A DNA stretch of 64,000 bases from Azotobacter bryophylli (GTDB taxonomy: Bacteria; Pseudomonadota; Gammaproteobacteria; Pseudomonadales; Pseudomonadaceae): positions 1-64,000 of the forward strand of contig NZ_JBHRSJ010000022.1 in assembly GCF_042643485.1 (NCBI RefSeq), in the 5' to 3' direction. Numbering within the stretch: position 1 is the first letter of the stretch; the number at the start of each line of letters is the position of its first letter. The translations under genes and the position numbers were made by a program. The notes under the pieces were generated by a model. That model had not been told where the DNA came from. It did not search any database and worked only from the letters and a program-made list of their open reading frames with translations. Below, one piece after another: positions 8,598-18,972 of this stretch.

Positions 8598-9587
8598 TCA
8601 GACGCCGCCGGCCTCGATGCGGATCTGCTCCTGGCGGCATTCCTTGGACGACGGCGCCGGACGCTTGGGCAGCGGGGTGCCGATCAGCTCGGCGACGCTG
8701 CCGCCGGCCTTGAACTCCCGCGGCAGGCGGACGCGGATCTCGTTCAGGTAGCTGCCTTCGCAGAGGAGGGTGAAGTTGTTGTCGGCCTTGTCGTTGCCCG
8801 CCGCGGCCTCGACCTTGCGGTAGAACTCCTGGCGGGAGATGGTCTTGCCGGCGTTGGCGGTGACGTAGCGGCCGATCTCCGAGTCGTTCACCGTCCTGAC
8901 CGCCGTCGCCGCCTCGCGGAAGTAGGCGTCGTCGTCCAGCGCCTGGCAGGTGCCGTGCTTCTCCCATTCGTGGCTGCCGAAGCGGGTCTCGTAGTAGAAG
9001 TTGGGCATCCACGGGCGGACGAATTCCAGGGTCTCCTGGCTCAGCTGCAGGGGCGCGTCGGAGCAGTTGCCGTAGTGGGCGCCGCAGGACTGCCTGTTCG
9101 GCCACAGGCCGTGCAGGGTGAGGTTGGGCACCTTCAGGCTGCCGTCGGCCAGGTGCTCACATTCGGGCTTGCGGCCCTTGAACTGGCTGTGTTCGCAGAA
9201 GCCCGGCTGCCAGGTGATCGCCAGCACGTAGCTGTCCTGCTGACCGGCGACGTTGCAGGCCTGGGCGCTCTGCTTGGCCGGAGCCGGCGCGGCGGCCGGC
9301 GACCCCGCGCCCTCGGCCGAGCCGCAGTCGGCGGAGACCCAGCGCAGGGGCTCGCCGGCGCCGGGGACCTCGATGCGGTACCACTGCCGGCTCTGGCCGT
9401 TGACCTCGCGGATGGCGTAGCGGGTGCCCGGGACGAGCCTCACCTGTCCGGGGTTGCTGCCCTTGCGGAAGGACTGGAAGGCTTCGCAGGCCTGGCTGGC
9501 CTGGAAGCTGCCCTGGGCCGGTTCGGCGGCGAACGGCGCGCTGCTGATGAGAAGGAGGGAAAGGGGCAAGAGGGCGAGGCGTCTCAT
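8598..9587 (-). CDS. secreted ribonuclease T2 family protein with SH3-like N-terminal region
   Basis: 329 residues. A signal peptide (about residues 1-21) points to the periplasm. Both T2 catalytic segments are visible: NLTLHGLWPN (CAS I His) and SHEWEKHGTC (CAS II Glu, Lys, His). RNases of this family cut RNA without strong base specificity. Residues about 45-90 (VRLVPGTRYAIREVNG, QWYRIEV, LRWVSADCG) look like an SH3-type module that simple RNase I enzymes lack, making this protein longer than the usual 240-270 residues. AGGAG precedes the ATG. Several Cys residues may form disulfides. Confidence 0.9.
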   Translation of the reverse strand: MRRLALLPLSLLLISSAPFAAEPAQGSFQASQACEAFQSFRKGSNPGQVRLVPGTRYAIREVNGQSRQWYRIEVPGAGEPLRWVSADCGSAEGAGSPAAAPAPAKQSAQACNVAGQQDSYVLAITWQPGFCEHSQFKGRKPECEHLADGSLKVPNLTLHGLWPNRQSCGAHYGNCSDAPLQLSQETLEFVRPWMPNFYYETRFGSHEWEKHGTCQALDDDAYFREAATAVRTVNDSEIGRYVTANAGKTISRQEFYRKVEAAAGNDKADNNFTLLCEGSYLNEIRVRLPREFKAGGSVAELIGTPLPKRPAPSSKECRQEQIRIEAGGV

Positions 9588-9747
9588 GGGAACTCCTGGC
9601 GGGGAAAGAGGGGCTGCGCGGGGGCAGGCTTTCGCGGCGGGGAGTTATACCTCAATGCTTTCCGTACTGTCCGGATGATGGCTATTGGTCGGGGGTGGCC
9701 AGCCAGGGGCGACCTGCCGGGGGCGAGTCCGTTCGCCGGCCCTTGTC

Positions 9748-10218
9748 CTAGTGCTGCTTCTGGTAGCGGCCGATCAGCTCGGCCTCGGCGATCACGTGGC
9801 CCTTCATCTCCTGCTGCAGCTCCGCCCGGGTCGGGTGGTGCAGGTCGGGGAGGCGGATGTCCAGGGCGTAGAGCTTGTGGAAGTAGCGGTGGCAGCCGAT
9901 CGGCGGGCAGGGACCGCCGTAGGCGGTGCGCTGCCAGTCGTTGCGCCCGCACAGGGTGCCGGCGGGCAGGTCCTTCTCGGCGACCCCCTGCGCCAAGCTG
10001 CAGGCGCGCGGCGGCAGGTTGTAGAGCAGCCAGTGCACCCAGATCCGCTGCGGCGCGGCCGGGTCGGGGGCGTCCGGGTCCTCGACGACCAGCACCAGGC
10101 TCTTGGTGCCGTTGGGCGGCGTGCTCCACTCCAGGGGCGGGGACAGGTCGTGGCCCTCGCAGGTGTAGGTCGCGGGGATCATGGCGTTGTGGGCGAAGGC
10201 GCTGGAGTTCAGTTTCAT
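9748..10218 (-). CDS. YbhB/YbcL family phosphatidylethanolamine-binding-like protein
   Basis: 156 residues. PEBP signatures are present: MIPATYTCEGHDLSPPLEW, LVLVVEDPDAPDP, WVHWLLYNLPP and YGGPCPPIGCHRYFHKLYAL. Bacterial members bind anionic ligands, but their role is not settled. The ATG at 10218 is the start matching the family. It lies 46 bases downstream of the ybhN-like gene and may be part of the same minus-strand transcript as clsB and the EEP gene. I see no signal peptide, so it is cytosolic. Confidence 0.87.
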   Translation of the reverse strand: MKLNSSAFAHNAMIPATYTCEGHDLSPPLEWSTPPNGTKSLVLVVEDPDAPDPAAPQRIWVHWLLYNLPPRACSLAQGVAEKDLPAGTLCGRNDWQRTAYGGPCPPIGCHRYFHKLYALDIRLPDLHHPTRAELQQEMKGHVIAEAELIGRYQKQH

Positions 10219-10264
10219 GGTCACGGCGGTTTGCTCCTGTCGGTCGGAGGACGGGCGCCGGGCC

Positions 10265-11248
10265 TCATTGCCGCTCCCCGGCCCGGTTGCTGCGCAGCAT
10301 CTGCTTGGCGCGCGCCTCGATGACAAGGTAGACGATGCCGGCGACCAGCAGCGGCAGCAGGAAATAGACGGCGCGGTAGCCGATCAGCGCGGCGATGAGG
10401 GTGCCGCGGCTCACCTGGTGGTGCAGGAAGGCGACGAACACCGCCTCCAGCACGCCGAGGCCGGCGGGGATGTGGGCGACCACGCCGGCGATGGCGCTGA
10501 TCAGCAGCACTCCGAGCACCGTGGAAAAGGCGACCTGCTGGCGCAGGAGGATATGGATGACCAGCGCCATCAGCACCCAGTTGGCGACGCCGACGACCAT
10601 CTGCCAGAGCCCCAGGCGCAGGCCGGGCAGGCCGATGCCGTGGCCGCGGAAGGTCCAGACGCGGCGCCGGGCGAAGGCGCAGGCCAGCAGGTAGGCCGCG
10701 GCCAGGGCCAAGAGCCCGAGGCCGAGGGCGCGCAGGGCGGCGAAGCCGATGCCCCAGTCGCCCGGCGGCACCACGGCGCCGGCGGCGAAGACCGCCCCGG
10801 CCAGCAGCAGGTAGCTGGTCCAGTTGGTCGCCAGGCTCAGGGTGTAGACCTTGGTGATCTGCAGGTTGTCCAGCCCGAGCCGGCGGTAGAGCCGGTAGCG
10901 CAGGGCCAGGCCGCCGACCCAGGAACCGAGGTTGAGGTTGAAGGCGTAGCAGACGAAGGTGACCGTCAGGATCTGCCGCCAGGGCAGGTCGTGGCGGGCG
11001 TAGCGCTGGCCGAGCAGGTCGAAGCAGCCGTAGACCAGGTAGCTCGCCGCCGAGGCGGCCAGGGCCAGGAGCAGGGTTCGGGCGTGGTACTGGCGCAGGG
11101 CGGCGCTGGCCTCCTGCCAGTCGATGGTGCGCGCCAGGGCCGCCAGCATCGCCGCCAGCAGGACGAAGAAGCCGTAGATCAGCAGGCGCCGGACGAGCGG
11201 CCACCAGGCGGGGCGGGCCGGCGCGGCGGCGCGTTCCAGGCGGCTCAT
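10265..11248 (-). CDS. ybhN: YbhN-like lysylphosphatidylglycerol synthase TM-domain protein
   Basis: 327 residues with about eight hydrophobic segments and the family motifs TVTFVCYAFNLNLGSWVGG and AHIPAGLGVLEAVF. This is the integral membrane flippase-like half of LPG synthases (UPF0104) without the aminoacyl transferase domain. The start ATG overlaps the clsB stop by 4 bases (ATGA), so translation is coupled. In E. coli ybhN also follows clsB, which supports a common job in phospholipid handling. Confidence 0.88.
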   Translation of the reverse strand: MSRLERAAAPARPAWWPLVRRLLIYGFFVLLAAMLAALARTIDWQEASAALRQYHARTLLLALAASAASYLVYGCFDLLGQRYARHDLPWRQILTVTFVCYAFNLNLGSWVGGLALRYRLYRRLGLDNLQITKVYTLSLATNWTSYLLLAGAVFAAGAVVPPGDWGIGFAALRALGLGLLALAAAYLLACAFARRRVWTFRGHGIGLPGLRLGLWQMVVGVANWVLMALVIHILLRQQVAFSTVLGVLLISAIAGVVAHIPAGLGVLEAVFVAFLHHQVSRGTLIAALIGYRAVYFLLPLLVAGIVYLVIEARAKQMLRSNRAGERQ

Positions 11249-12498
11249 TGGCTGGGCCGCTGCAGGTCGATGGGCGTGGAGTCGGCGGCGGCGGGGGGCA
11301 TGCGCTCCGGGGTGAGCAGCTCCAGCCGGGCGCTGTGCGCCGGCAGCCAGCCGACCCAGGCGGGGAAGTGGCGCAGGAAGTGGAAGCTGAGGAAGGCCAG
11401 CGGCAGCCGCCACCAGAGACCGCGGGCGATCTTCTCCGGGGTCATCGCCTTGCAGTAGTGGTGCTTGAGGTTCTCCAGGTTCTCGCTCAGCTCGCGGTTG
11501 AAGCGGCGGTCGAGGACGATCAGGTTGGCCTCCAGGTTGAGGGCCAGGCTCAGCGGGTCCAGGTTGCTGGAGCCGACCGTGGACCAGTCGTCGTCTGCCA
11601 CCGCCACCTTGCTGTGCAGCGGGCGGTGGCAGTACTCGTGGATGGTCACCCCGGACTTGACCAGGTAGTTGTAGAGGATGCGCGCGCCGAACTTGGCGAT
11701 CGGCATGTCCGGCTGGCCCTGCAGGATCAGCTCGACCCGCACCCCGCGCCGCGCCGCGTCGCGCAGCTCGCGCAGCAGGCGGTAGCCGGGGAAGAAGTAG
11801 CCGTTGGCGATGGTCAGCCGCCGACGCGCGTCGCGGATCGCCTCCAGGTAGCGCTCCTCGATGTCGCGCTGATGGTTGCCGTTGTCGCGGACGACGAACA
11901 GCACCCGCGCCTGCCCCGGCCCGGCGCTCTCCTGCCAGTGGTTGGCGCTGACCTTCACGTGGTGCCGCCACCAGTGCCGCGGCGGCTGCTCGGGGGCGAC
12001 GGTGGAGAGGGCGAACAGGTGGATGTCGCGGGTCACCGGCCCGACCACCTCCACGGCGTAGTCCTGCTTGGCCTCCGGGCCGAAGTCGCCGAGGTGGTCG
12101 GCGGAGAAGTTGATGCCGCCGACGAAGGCGCGCACCCCGTCGATCACCACGATCTTGCGGTGCAGGCGGCGGAACAGGTTGGTGCGCATGCCCATGAACT
12201 TCGGCCGCGGGTCGAACATGTGGATGCGGATGCCGACCTCGGTCAGCGCCGCGACGAACTCCGCCGAGAGGTCCGCCGAGCCGTAGCCGTCCACGGTGAT
12301 CTCCACGTGCACGCCGCGCCGCGCCGCGGCGATCACCTCGCGGTGCAGCTCCTTGCCGACCTTGTCCTCAAAGAGGATGAAGGTCTCGATGAGGATCTCC
12401 CGCCGGGCCTCGCGGATCGCCTCGAACACCCGCGGGAAGAACTCTTCGCCGTTTTCCAGCAGGCGGATCTCGTTGCCGTTTCTCCAGTTGAAGTTCAT
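11245..12498 (-). CDS. clsB: cardiolipin synthase B, phospholipase D family
   Basis: 417 residues. Two HKD motifs are clear: FRRLHRKIVVIDGVRAFVGG and RPLHSKVAVADDDWSTVGSS. It makes cardiolipin from phosphatidylglycerol (and, for ClsB, phosphatidylethanolamine) at the inner membrane. The C-terminus is hydrophobic (WWRLPLAFLSFHFLRHFPAW). The ATG at 12498, giving MNFNWRNGNEIRLLENGEEF, has AGGA 5 bases upstream; the longer frame to 12534 is rejected. It is flanked by the EEP-family gene upstream and ybhN downstream, matching the E. coli ybhP-clsB-ybhN order. Confidence 0.92.
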   Translation of the reverse strand: MNFNWRNGNEIRLLENGEEFFPRVFEAIREARREILIETFILFEDKVGKELHREVIAAARRGVHVEITVDGYGSADLSAEFVAALTEVGIRIHMFDPRPKFMGMRTNLFRRLHRKIVVIDGVRAFVGGINFSADHLGDFGPEAKQDYAVEVVGPVTRDIHLFALSTVAPEQPPRHWWRHHVKVSANHWQESAGPGQARVLFVVRDNGNHQRDIEERYLEAIRDARRRLTIANGYFFPGYRLLRELRDAARRGVRVELILQGQPDMPIAKFGARILYNYLVKSGVTIHEYCHRPLHSKVAVADDDWSTVGSSNLDPLSLALNLEANLIVLDRRFNRELSENLENLKHHYCKAMTPEKIARGLWWRLPLAFLSFHFLRHFPAWVGWLPAHSARLELLTPERMPPAAADSTPIDLQRPSQ

Positions 12499-12547
12499 GG
12501 CGCGGTCCTGTCGAGGGTCGTGGCCCCACGCCATCCGACCGGGGCGT

Positions 12548-13336
12548 TCACAGGCGCACCTCCACCGCCAGGGGCAGATGGTCGGAGAGGTGCGACCAGG
12601 GCCGGTGCGAGAGGATCTGCGCGTTGTGGGTGCTGGCGTTGCGCACGTAGATGCGGTCCAGGCGCAGCAGCGGGAAGCGCGCCGGGAAGCTCTTGGCGAC
12701 GATGCCGTTGGCGCGGGCGAAGGCCTCGTGCATGCCGCAGTTCTCGAGCATGGCGCTGGCCCGCAGGCGCCAGTCGTTGAAGTCGCCGGCGACGATCACC
12801 TGGGCCTCCCGCGGCAGCGAGCAGACCAGCTCGCAGAGCAGCCCGAGCTGCTTCTCCCGGTCCCGCTCCATGAGGCCCAGGTGCACGCAGATGGCGTGCA
12901 CCTGCCAGTGCCCCGGCACGTCCAGCTGGCAGTAGAGCATGCCGCGCCGCTCCGGGCCGGGCACCGAGATGTCGAAGTTCTCGTAGCTGAGGATCGGGTA
13001 CTTGGACAGCACCGCGTTGCCGTGGTCGCCGTGGGGGTAGACCGCGTTGCGGCCGTAGGCGAAGTCGCTCCACATGGACTCGGCGAGGAACTCGTATTGC
13101 GGCGCGTCCGGCCAGTTGGCGTGGCGCCTGGCGTGGCGCTGGTGGGTGCCGAGTACCTCCTGGAGGAACACCAGGTCGGCCGAGACGGCGCGCACCGCCT
13201 CGCGCAGCTCGGGGAGGATGAAGCGGCGGTTGAACAGGGTGAAGCCCTTGTGGGTGTTCACCGTGAGGACGTGCAGCGACTCCACCGTGGTCTGCTGGAC
13301 CTGGCGCACGCCTGCTTCCGTCGCGAACCCCTCCAT
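12548..13336 (-). CDS. ybhP: YbhP-like endonuclease/exonuclease/phosphatase family protein
   Basis: 262 residues. EEP fold motifs in order: LTVNTHKGF, DLVFLQEVLG (metal Glu), GNAVLSKYPI, VIVAGDFNDWRL (Asp, Asn) and SDHLPLAVEV (catalytic His). The substrate, nucleic acid or phospholipid headgroup, is unknown; the conserved neighbourhood with clsB makes a lipid-related phosphodiesterase plausible. The ATG at 13336 begins 3 bases past the DUF72 stop (TGACGATG); an upstream ATG at 13366 would overlap that gene. It leads the ybhP-clsB-ybhN-like operon. Confidence 0.83.
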   Translation of the reverse strand: MEGFATEAGVRQVQQTTVESLHVLTVNTHKGFTLFNRRFILPELREAVRAVSADLVFLQEVLGTHQRHARRHANWPDAPQYEFLAESMWSDFAYGRNAVYPHGDHGNAVLSKYPILSYENFDISVPGPERRGMLYCQLDVPGHWQVHAICVHLGLMERDREKQLGLLCELVCSLPREAQVIVAGDFNDWRLRASAMLENCGMHEAFARANGIVAKSFPARFPLLRLDRIYVRNASTHNAQILSHRPWSHLSDHLPLAVEVRL

Positions 13337-13338
13337 CG

Positions 13339-14271
13339 TCACGCCGCCACTCCGGGCGGGTTGCATGGCCGCGCGCCGGCCGCCGGCAGCAGGCCGCGCT
13401 CCAGGCCGAGCAGGCGCAGCAGCCGGGCCGCGTCGAAGGGCGCGTGGGTCTTGGCGGTGTTGTCGAAGTAGCAGTAGACGTCCCGCTCGGGCAGCGCCGG
13501 CGGCGGCTGCTGCGGGAGGATCAGCCGGGCGTCCTGCGGCTGCCCGCCGCGGCTCCAGGCGCGGATGCGCCGGCTCCAGAAGTCCAGGGCCTCGTCGCCG
13601 TAGCCGCTGGCGTACAGCTCGGTGTCGCCGTGCAGGCGGAGGTAGACGAAGTCGCTGCAGAGGTCCTCGCACCAGGGCCACTTGCCGGCGCTGTCGGCCA
13701 CCACCAGGGCCACCTCGTGGGCGCGCAGCAGCTCGACCAGCGCCGGCACCAGGAAGCTCTCGTGGCGGACTTCGAGGGCGTGGCGCAGTGGCCGCCGGCG
13801 GTCGATCTGCAGGTGACTCTGCTCGTCCAGGCGCGGATCGTGCTCGCGTGCCAGGGCCAGGGCGGCCTCGTTGTCGTGGGGCAGCAGGGCGAGGAAGGTC
13901 TCCAGCTGCGCGGGATCGAAGCGAAAGCCCGGCGGCAGCTGCCAGAGGATCGGGCCGAGTTTCTCGCGCAGGCGGAACAGGCCGGAGGCGAAGAAGTTGG
14001 CCAGCGGTTTGCGCACGTCGCGCAGGCGCCGCACGTGGGTGACGAAGCGCGGCGCCTTGACGCTGAAGACGAAGCCGTCCGGCGCCTGCTCATGCCAGAG
14101 CGCATAGCGCTCGGGCGTCTGCAGGGCATAGAAGGAGGCGTTGATCTCGATGCTGCCGAAGGCCCGCGAGGCGAAGCGCAGCTCGTCCTTCGGCGCCAGC
14201 CCGCGGGGGTAGAAACCGCGCCGCCAGGGGCCGTAGCTCCAGCCGGAGATGCCGATGCGCAGGTCAGCCAT
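13339..14271 (-). CDS. DUF72 family (YecE-like) protein
   Basis: 310 residues. The family start DLRIGISGWSYGPWRRGFYP and motifs SIEINASFYAL, VKAPRFVTHVRRL, VRHESFL, FVYLRLHGDTELYASGYGDE and DVYCYFDNTAKTHAP are diagnostic for DUF72, a TIM-barrel-like family of unknown function. It is first in a tight series (stop 2 bases before the EEP start), so it is probably cotranscribed with the lipid genes. Cytosolic; no signal peptide. Confidence 0.87.
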   Translation of the reverse strand: MADLRIGISGWSYGPWRRGFYPRGLAPKDELRFASRAFGSIEINASFYALQTPERYALWHEQAPDGFVFSVKAPRFVTHVRRLRDVRKPLANFFASGLFRLREKLGPILWQLPPGFRFDPAQLETFLALLPHDNEAALALAREHDPRLDEQSHLQIDRRRPLRHALEVRHESFLVPALVELLRAHEVALVVADSAGKWPWCEDLCSDFVYLRLHGDTELYASGYGDEALDFWSRRIRAWSRGGQPQDARLILPQQPPPALPERDVYCYFDNTAKTHAPFDAARLLRLLGLERGLLPAAGARPCNPPGVAA

Positions 14272-14301
14272 GGCCGTGCTTCCTCCGTTCCCGCCGTCCG
14301 T

Positions 14302-15615
14302 TCAGGGTTTGTCCGGCCGGGAGATGGACACCGGATCGCTGGCCGGGAAGGTTTCCTCGATGCCCTCGTCCAGCTGGTTTTCCTTGCGCTGCGCCTCCGC
14401 GTGGCCCTCGCTCATCTGCGGGTGCAGCTCGACCTTGATCCAGCCGCGCTCGCGCCGGTCGAACGCCTCGAAGGCGGCGATGGCGTCGCTCATCGGCTTG
14501 ATCTGGGTGAGGATTTTCGCCGGGTCGACGCGCTTGGACAGCACCAGCTCCAGCAGCCTGGGGATGTACTTGCGGTGGTGGCAGTTGCCCATGTTGATGG
14601 TCAGGTTCTTGTTCATCGCGAGGCCGATGGGGAAGCTGCGCGCCTGCGGCGGATAGACGCCGATGATCGACAGGGTGCCGGCCTTGTCCAGTGCCTGCAC
14701 CGCCCACTCCAGCGCCTGGCTGGGGGCGTCGCCCGGCTGCCAGTTGCGCCCGTGGGGGTGGGGGTGCGGGACCAGGGCCTCGACCTCCTGGGCGAAGCGC
14801 TTCTCCTCCTCGGGCTGCTGCCCGTGCAGGAAGGCGTGCTCGGCGTCCACCCCCACCGCGTCGATGGCGCGGTCGACGCCGATCCCGGCGGTCAGCCGGT
14901 GCAGGGTCTCGACCGGATCCTCGCGGTTGAAGTCGATGGTTTCCGCGCCCTGGTGGCGGGCCATCTGCAGCCGGTCCTCGTACTGGTCGATGGCGAACAC
15001 CCGGGCCGCGCCGAACAGCTTGGCGCTGGCGATGGCGAACTGGCCGACCGGCCCGCAGCCGAACACGGCGACCGTGTCGCCGTCGTGGATCTCCGCCATC
15101 TCCGCGCCGAAGTAGCCGGTCGGGAAGATGTCCGAGAGCAGGATGGCCTGGTCGTCGCTGATCTCGGTGGGCAGCTTGACCAGGCCGATGTTGGCGTAGG
15201 GAATCCGTGCCCGTTCCGCCTGCAGTCCCTGGAACGGCCCGCTGCTCTCCGGGCCGCCGAAGAAGGCGGTGCCGGCCTCCTTGCCGTTGGGGTTGGCCAC
15301 GTCGCACTGGGCGTAGTAGCCGCAGCGGCAGTAGGCGCAGTTGCCGCAGGCGATGGTGGAGGGGATGACCACCCGGTCGCCGATCTGCAGGTTGCGCACG
15401 TCCGGGCCCAGCTCCTCGATGATGCCGACCCCCTCGTGGCCGAGGATGGTGCCGGGGCGCATGCCGCTGACCGTGCCGCGGACGAAATGCAGGTCGGTGC
15501 CGCAGATCGCCGAGGCGGTGAGGCGGACGATGGCGTCGGTGGGCGCCTCGATCCGGGGTTCGGGCACATCCTCCAGACGGATGTCGCCGATATCGTGGAA
15601 AACGACCGCTTTCAT
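14302..15615 (-). CDS. zinc-dependent alcohol dehydrogenase (formaldehyde dehydrogenase-like)
   Basis: 437 residues. An MDR-type enzyme: catalytic Zn residues in SAICGTDLHF and LGHEGVGIIEE, structural Zn cysteines in CGNCAYCRCGYYAQC, and the NAD-binding turn VAVFGCGPVGQFA. An insertion and motifs such as YANIGLVKLP resemble glutathione-independent formaldehyde dehydrogenase relatives. The extreme C-terminus carries an added tail, LDEGIEETFPASDPVS, a short motif also seen on small bacterial stress proteins; most plain ADHs lack it. GGGAGG precedes the ATG at 15615; the frame to 15795 is rejected. Confidence 0.87.
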   Translation of the reverse strand: MKAVVFHDIGDIRLEDVPEPRIEAPTDAIVRLTASAICGTDLHFVRGTVSGMRPGTILGHEGVGIIEELGPDVRNLQIGDRVVIPSTIACGNCAYCRCGYYAQCDVANPNGKEAGTAFFGGPESSGPFQGLQAERARIPYANIGLVKLPTEISDDQAILLSDIFPTGYFGAEMAEIHDGDTVAVFGCGPVGQFAIASAKLFGAARVFAIDQYEDRLQMARHQGAETIDFNREDPVETLHRLTAGIGVDRAIDAVGVDAEHAFLHGQQPEEEKRFAQEVEALVPHPHPHGRNWQPGDAPSQALEWAVQALDKAGTLSIIGVYPPQARSFPIGLAMNKNLTINMGNCHHRKYIPRLLELVLSKRVDPAKILTQIKPMSDAIAAFEAFDRRERGWIKVELHPQMSEGHAEAQRKENQLDEGIEETFPASDPVSISRPDKP

Positions 15616-15796
15616 GGGAGCCTCCCGGGGGCAGCCCCTTGCGGGAGTGCCCAGGCCGTGCGGATGTGCCTGGGCGGGGCTGCGATGTCGGGTCGTGGAC
15701 GATCGCCGCGGGTTCGCCTGGAGCCTGTTCGCGGACAGGCGCCCGGTGGCACCTCTTTCAGGGTCTGCGGCCGCTTTCGCCGGCAGGGACTGCATG

Positions 15797-15841
15797 GGAG
15801 CGGATTGATCGGCGACGGATCGCCGATGGATTCGCTCCTAC
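15797..15841. repeat. REP-like long imperfect palindrome
   Basis: 19-base arms (15797-15815 and 15820-15838) pair with three mismatches around a CGGA loop; the edge on the minus strand reads GTAGGAGCG. A smaller hairpin (15723-15728 with 15735-15740, GCCTGT/ACAGGC) lies 55 bases away. Both sit between the CBS gene and the alcohol dehydrogenase gene. Confidence 0.55.
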
Positions 15842-15870
15842 CGAAGCGCAAGACCTCGAAAGGCGGATGC

Positions 15871-16284
15871 TCAGTGGGCCTGGGCGACGCCGCGCAGCAC
15901 GGTGTTGGTGATGTTCGGGTCGTTGCTGCTGGCGATGTTGCCGAGGGACACCATGCCGACTAGGCGCTTCTCGCGGCTCATCACCGGCAGACGGCGCACG
16001 TGGATGTCGGCCATGTTCTCGGCGACGTGCTGCAGATCCTCGTCCTCGAAGCAGTAGCGGATGTTCGGGCTCATCACCTGGCGCACCGGGGTGTCGAGGT
16101 CCATGCCCTTGGCGAGCGCGCGGATGCAGATGTCCCGGTCGGTGAGCATGCCCACCAGACGGTCGCCTTCGTTGACCAGCAGGGCGCCGCTGTCGACCTT
16201 GGCCATCATCTCCGCGGCTTCGCGGATGCTCTGTTCGGGCTGGATGGTGCAGATGTCGCGGGACATGATTTCGTTGATCTTCAT
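15871..16284 (-). CDS. CBS-domain pair protein
   Basis: 137 residues made almost entirely of two CBS repeats. The first is about 8-60 (MSRDICTIQPEQSIREAAEM, ending GMLTDRDI). The second is about 70-125 (MSPNIRYCFEDEDLQHVAEN, ending GMVSLGNIA). Stand-alone CBS pairs bind adenosine nucleotides and sense energy charge; the partner is unknown. The start has AGGAG upstream. It lies between the alcohol dehydrogenase and the glgX operon on the same strand. Confidence 0.88.
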   Translation of the reverse strand: MKINEIMSRDICTIQPEQSIREAAEMMAKVDSGALLVNEGDRLVGMLTDRDICIRALAKGMDLDTPVRQVMSPNIRYCFEDEDLQHVAENMADIHVRRLPVMSREKRLVGMVSLGNIASSNDPNITNTVLRGVAQAH

Positions 16285-16443
16285 GGCGTGGCTCCTGTGC
16301 TTCTTCTACGACATGGGGAAGGGCTGGTCGCCGTTCGGCCTGGCCAGTCTGGTACGTCCGTACCCTTTTAAAGACTAGCCCCGGCCCTGGGGGTTCACCT
16401 TTTTTCGCCGCCTGGCGGGCATCGCGCAGGCAGGCCCGCCGGG

Positions 16444-18612
<2,169 letters not shown>

Positions 18613-18660
18613 GCGGTTTCCTCCTGCGGCGATCTAGGCGATCTGGATGATTCGGGGCGC

Positions 18661-18972
18661 TCAGGCGCCCGGCGGCGGCGTGCGGGTGGTCCGCGGTTTC
18701 TTGGTCTCGCTCTTGCCCTCGCTCTTGGGCTTGGCCTTGGCCTTGCCGGCAGCGGGCGTGGTTTCCACCGGCTTCACGCTGCGCGGTTTGCGCGTGCTGG
18801 CCGGTTTGGCCGGCGGCGGCGTTTCCTCGGCCGCGCCGCCCTGGGTCTGCTGGCCGGTTTCCACCAGCCGGCGGGCCATCTCCCAGTGCCGATCGTGCTG
18901 GCCCTCGGGACAGCCTTCCGACTGCCAGATCTGGTAGGCGAGTTCGCGGATACGCTCTTCGTCGTCGCTCAT
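18661..18972 (-). CDS. DUF2934 small protein with basic Pro/Lys-rich tail
   Basis: 103 residues. Residues 5-38 match DUF2934 (RIRELAYQIWQSEGCPEGQH then DRHWEMARRLV). The remainder is low-complexity and basic (KPRSVKP, KAKAKPKSEGKSETKKPR), probably disordered. Function unknown; the gene is repeatedly found inside trehalose/glycogen clusters of pseudomonads as I recall. Its ATG overlaps the treY stop by 4 bases (ATGA), so it is translated with treY. Confidence 0.82.
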   Translation of the reverse strand: MSDDEERIRELAYQIWQSEGCPEGQHDRHWEMARRLVETGQQTQGGAAEETPPPAKPASTRKPRSVKPVETTPAAGKAKAKPKSEGKSETKKPRTTRTPPPGA

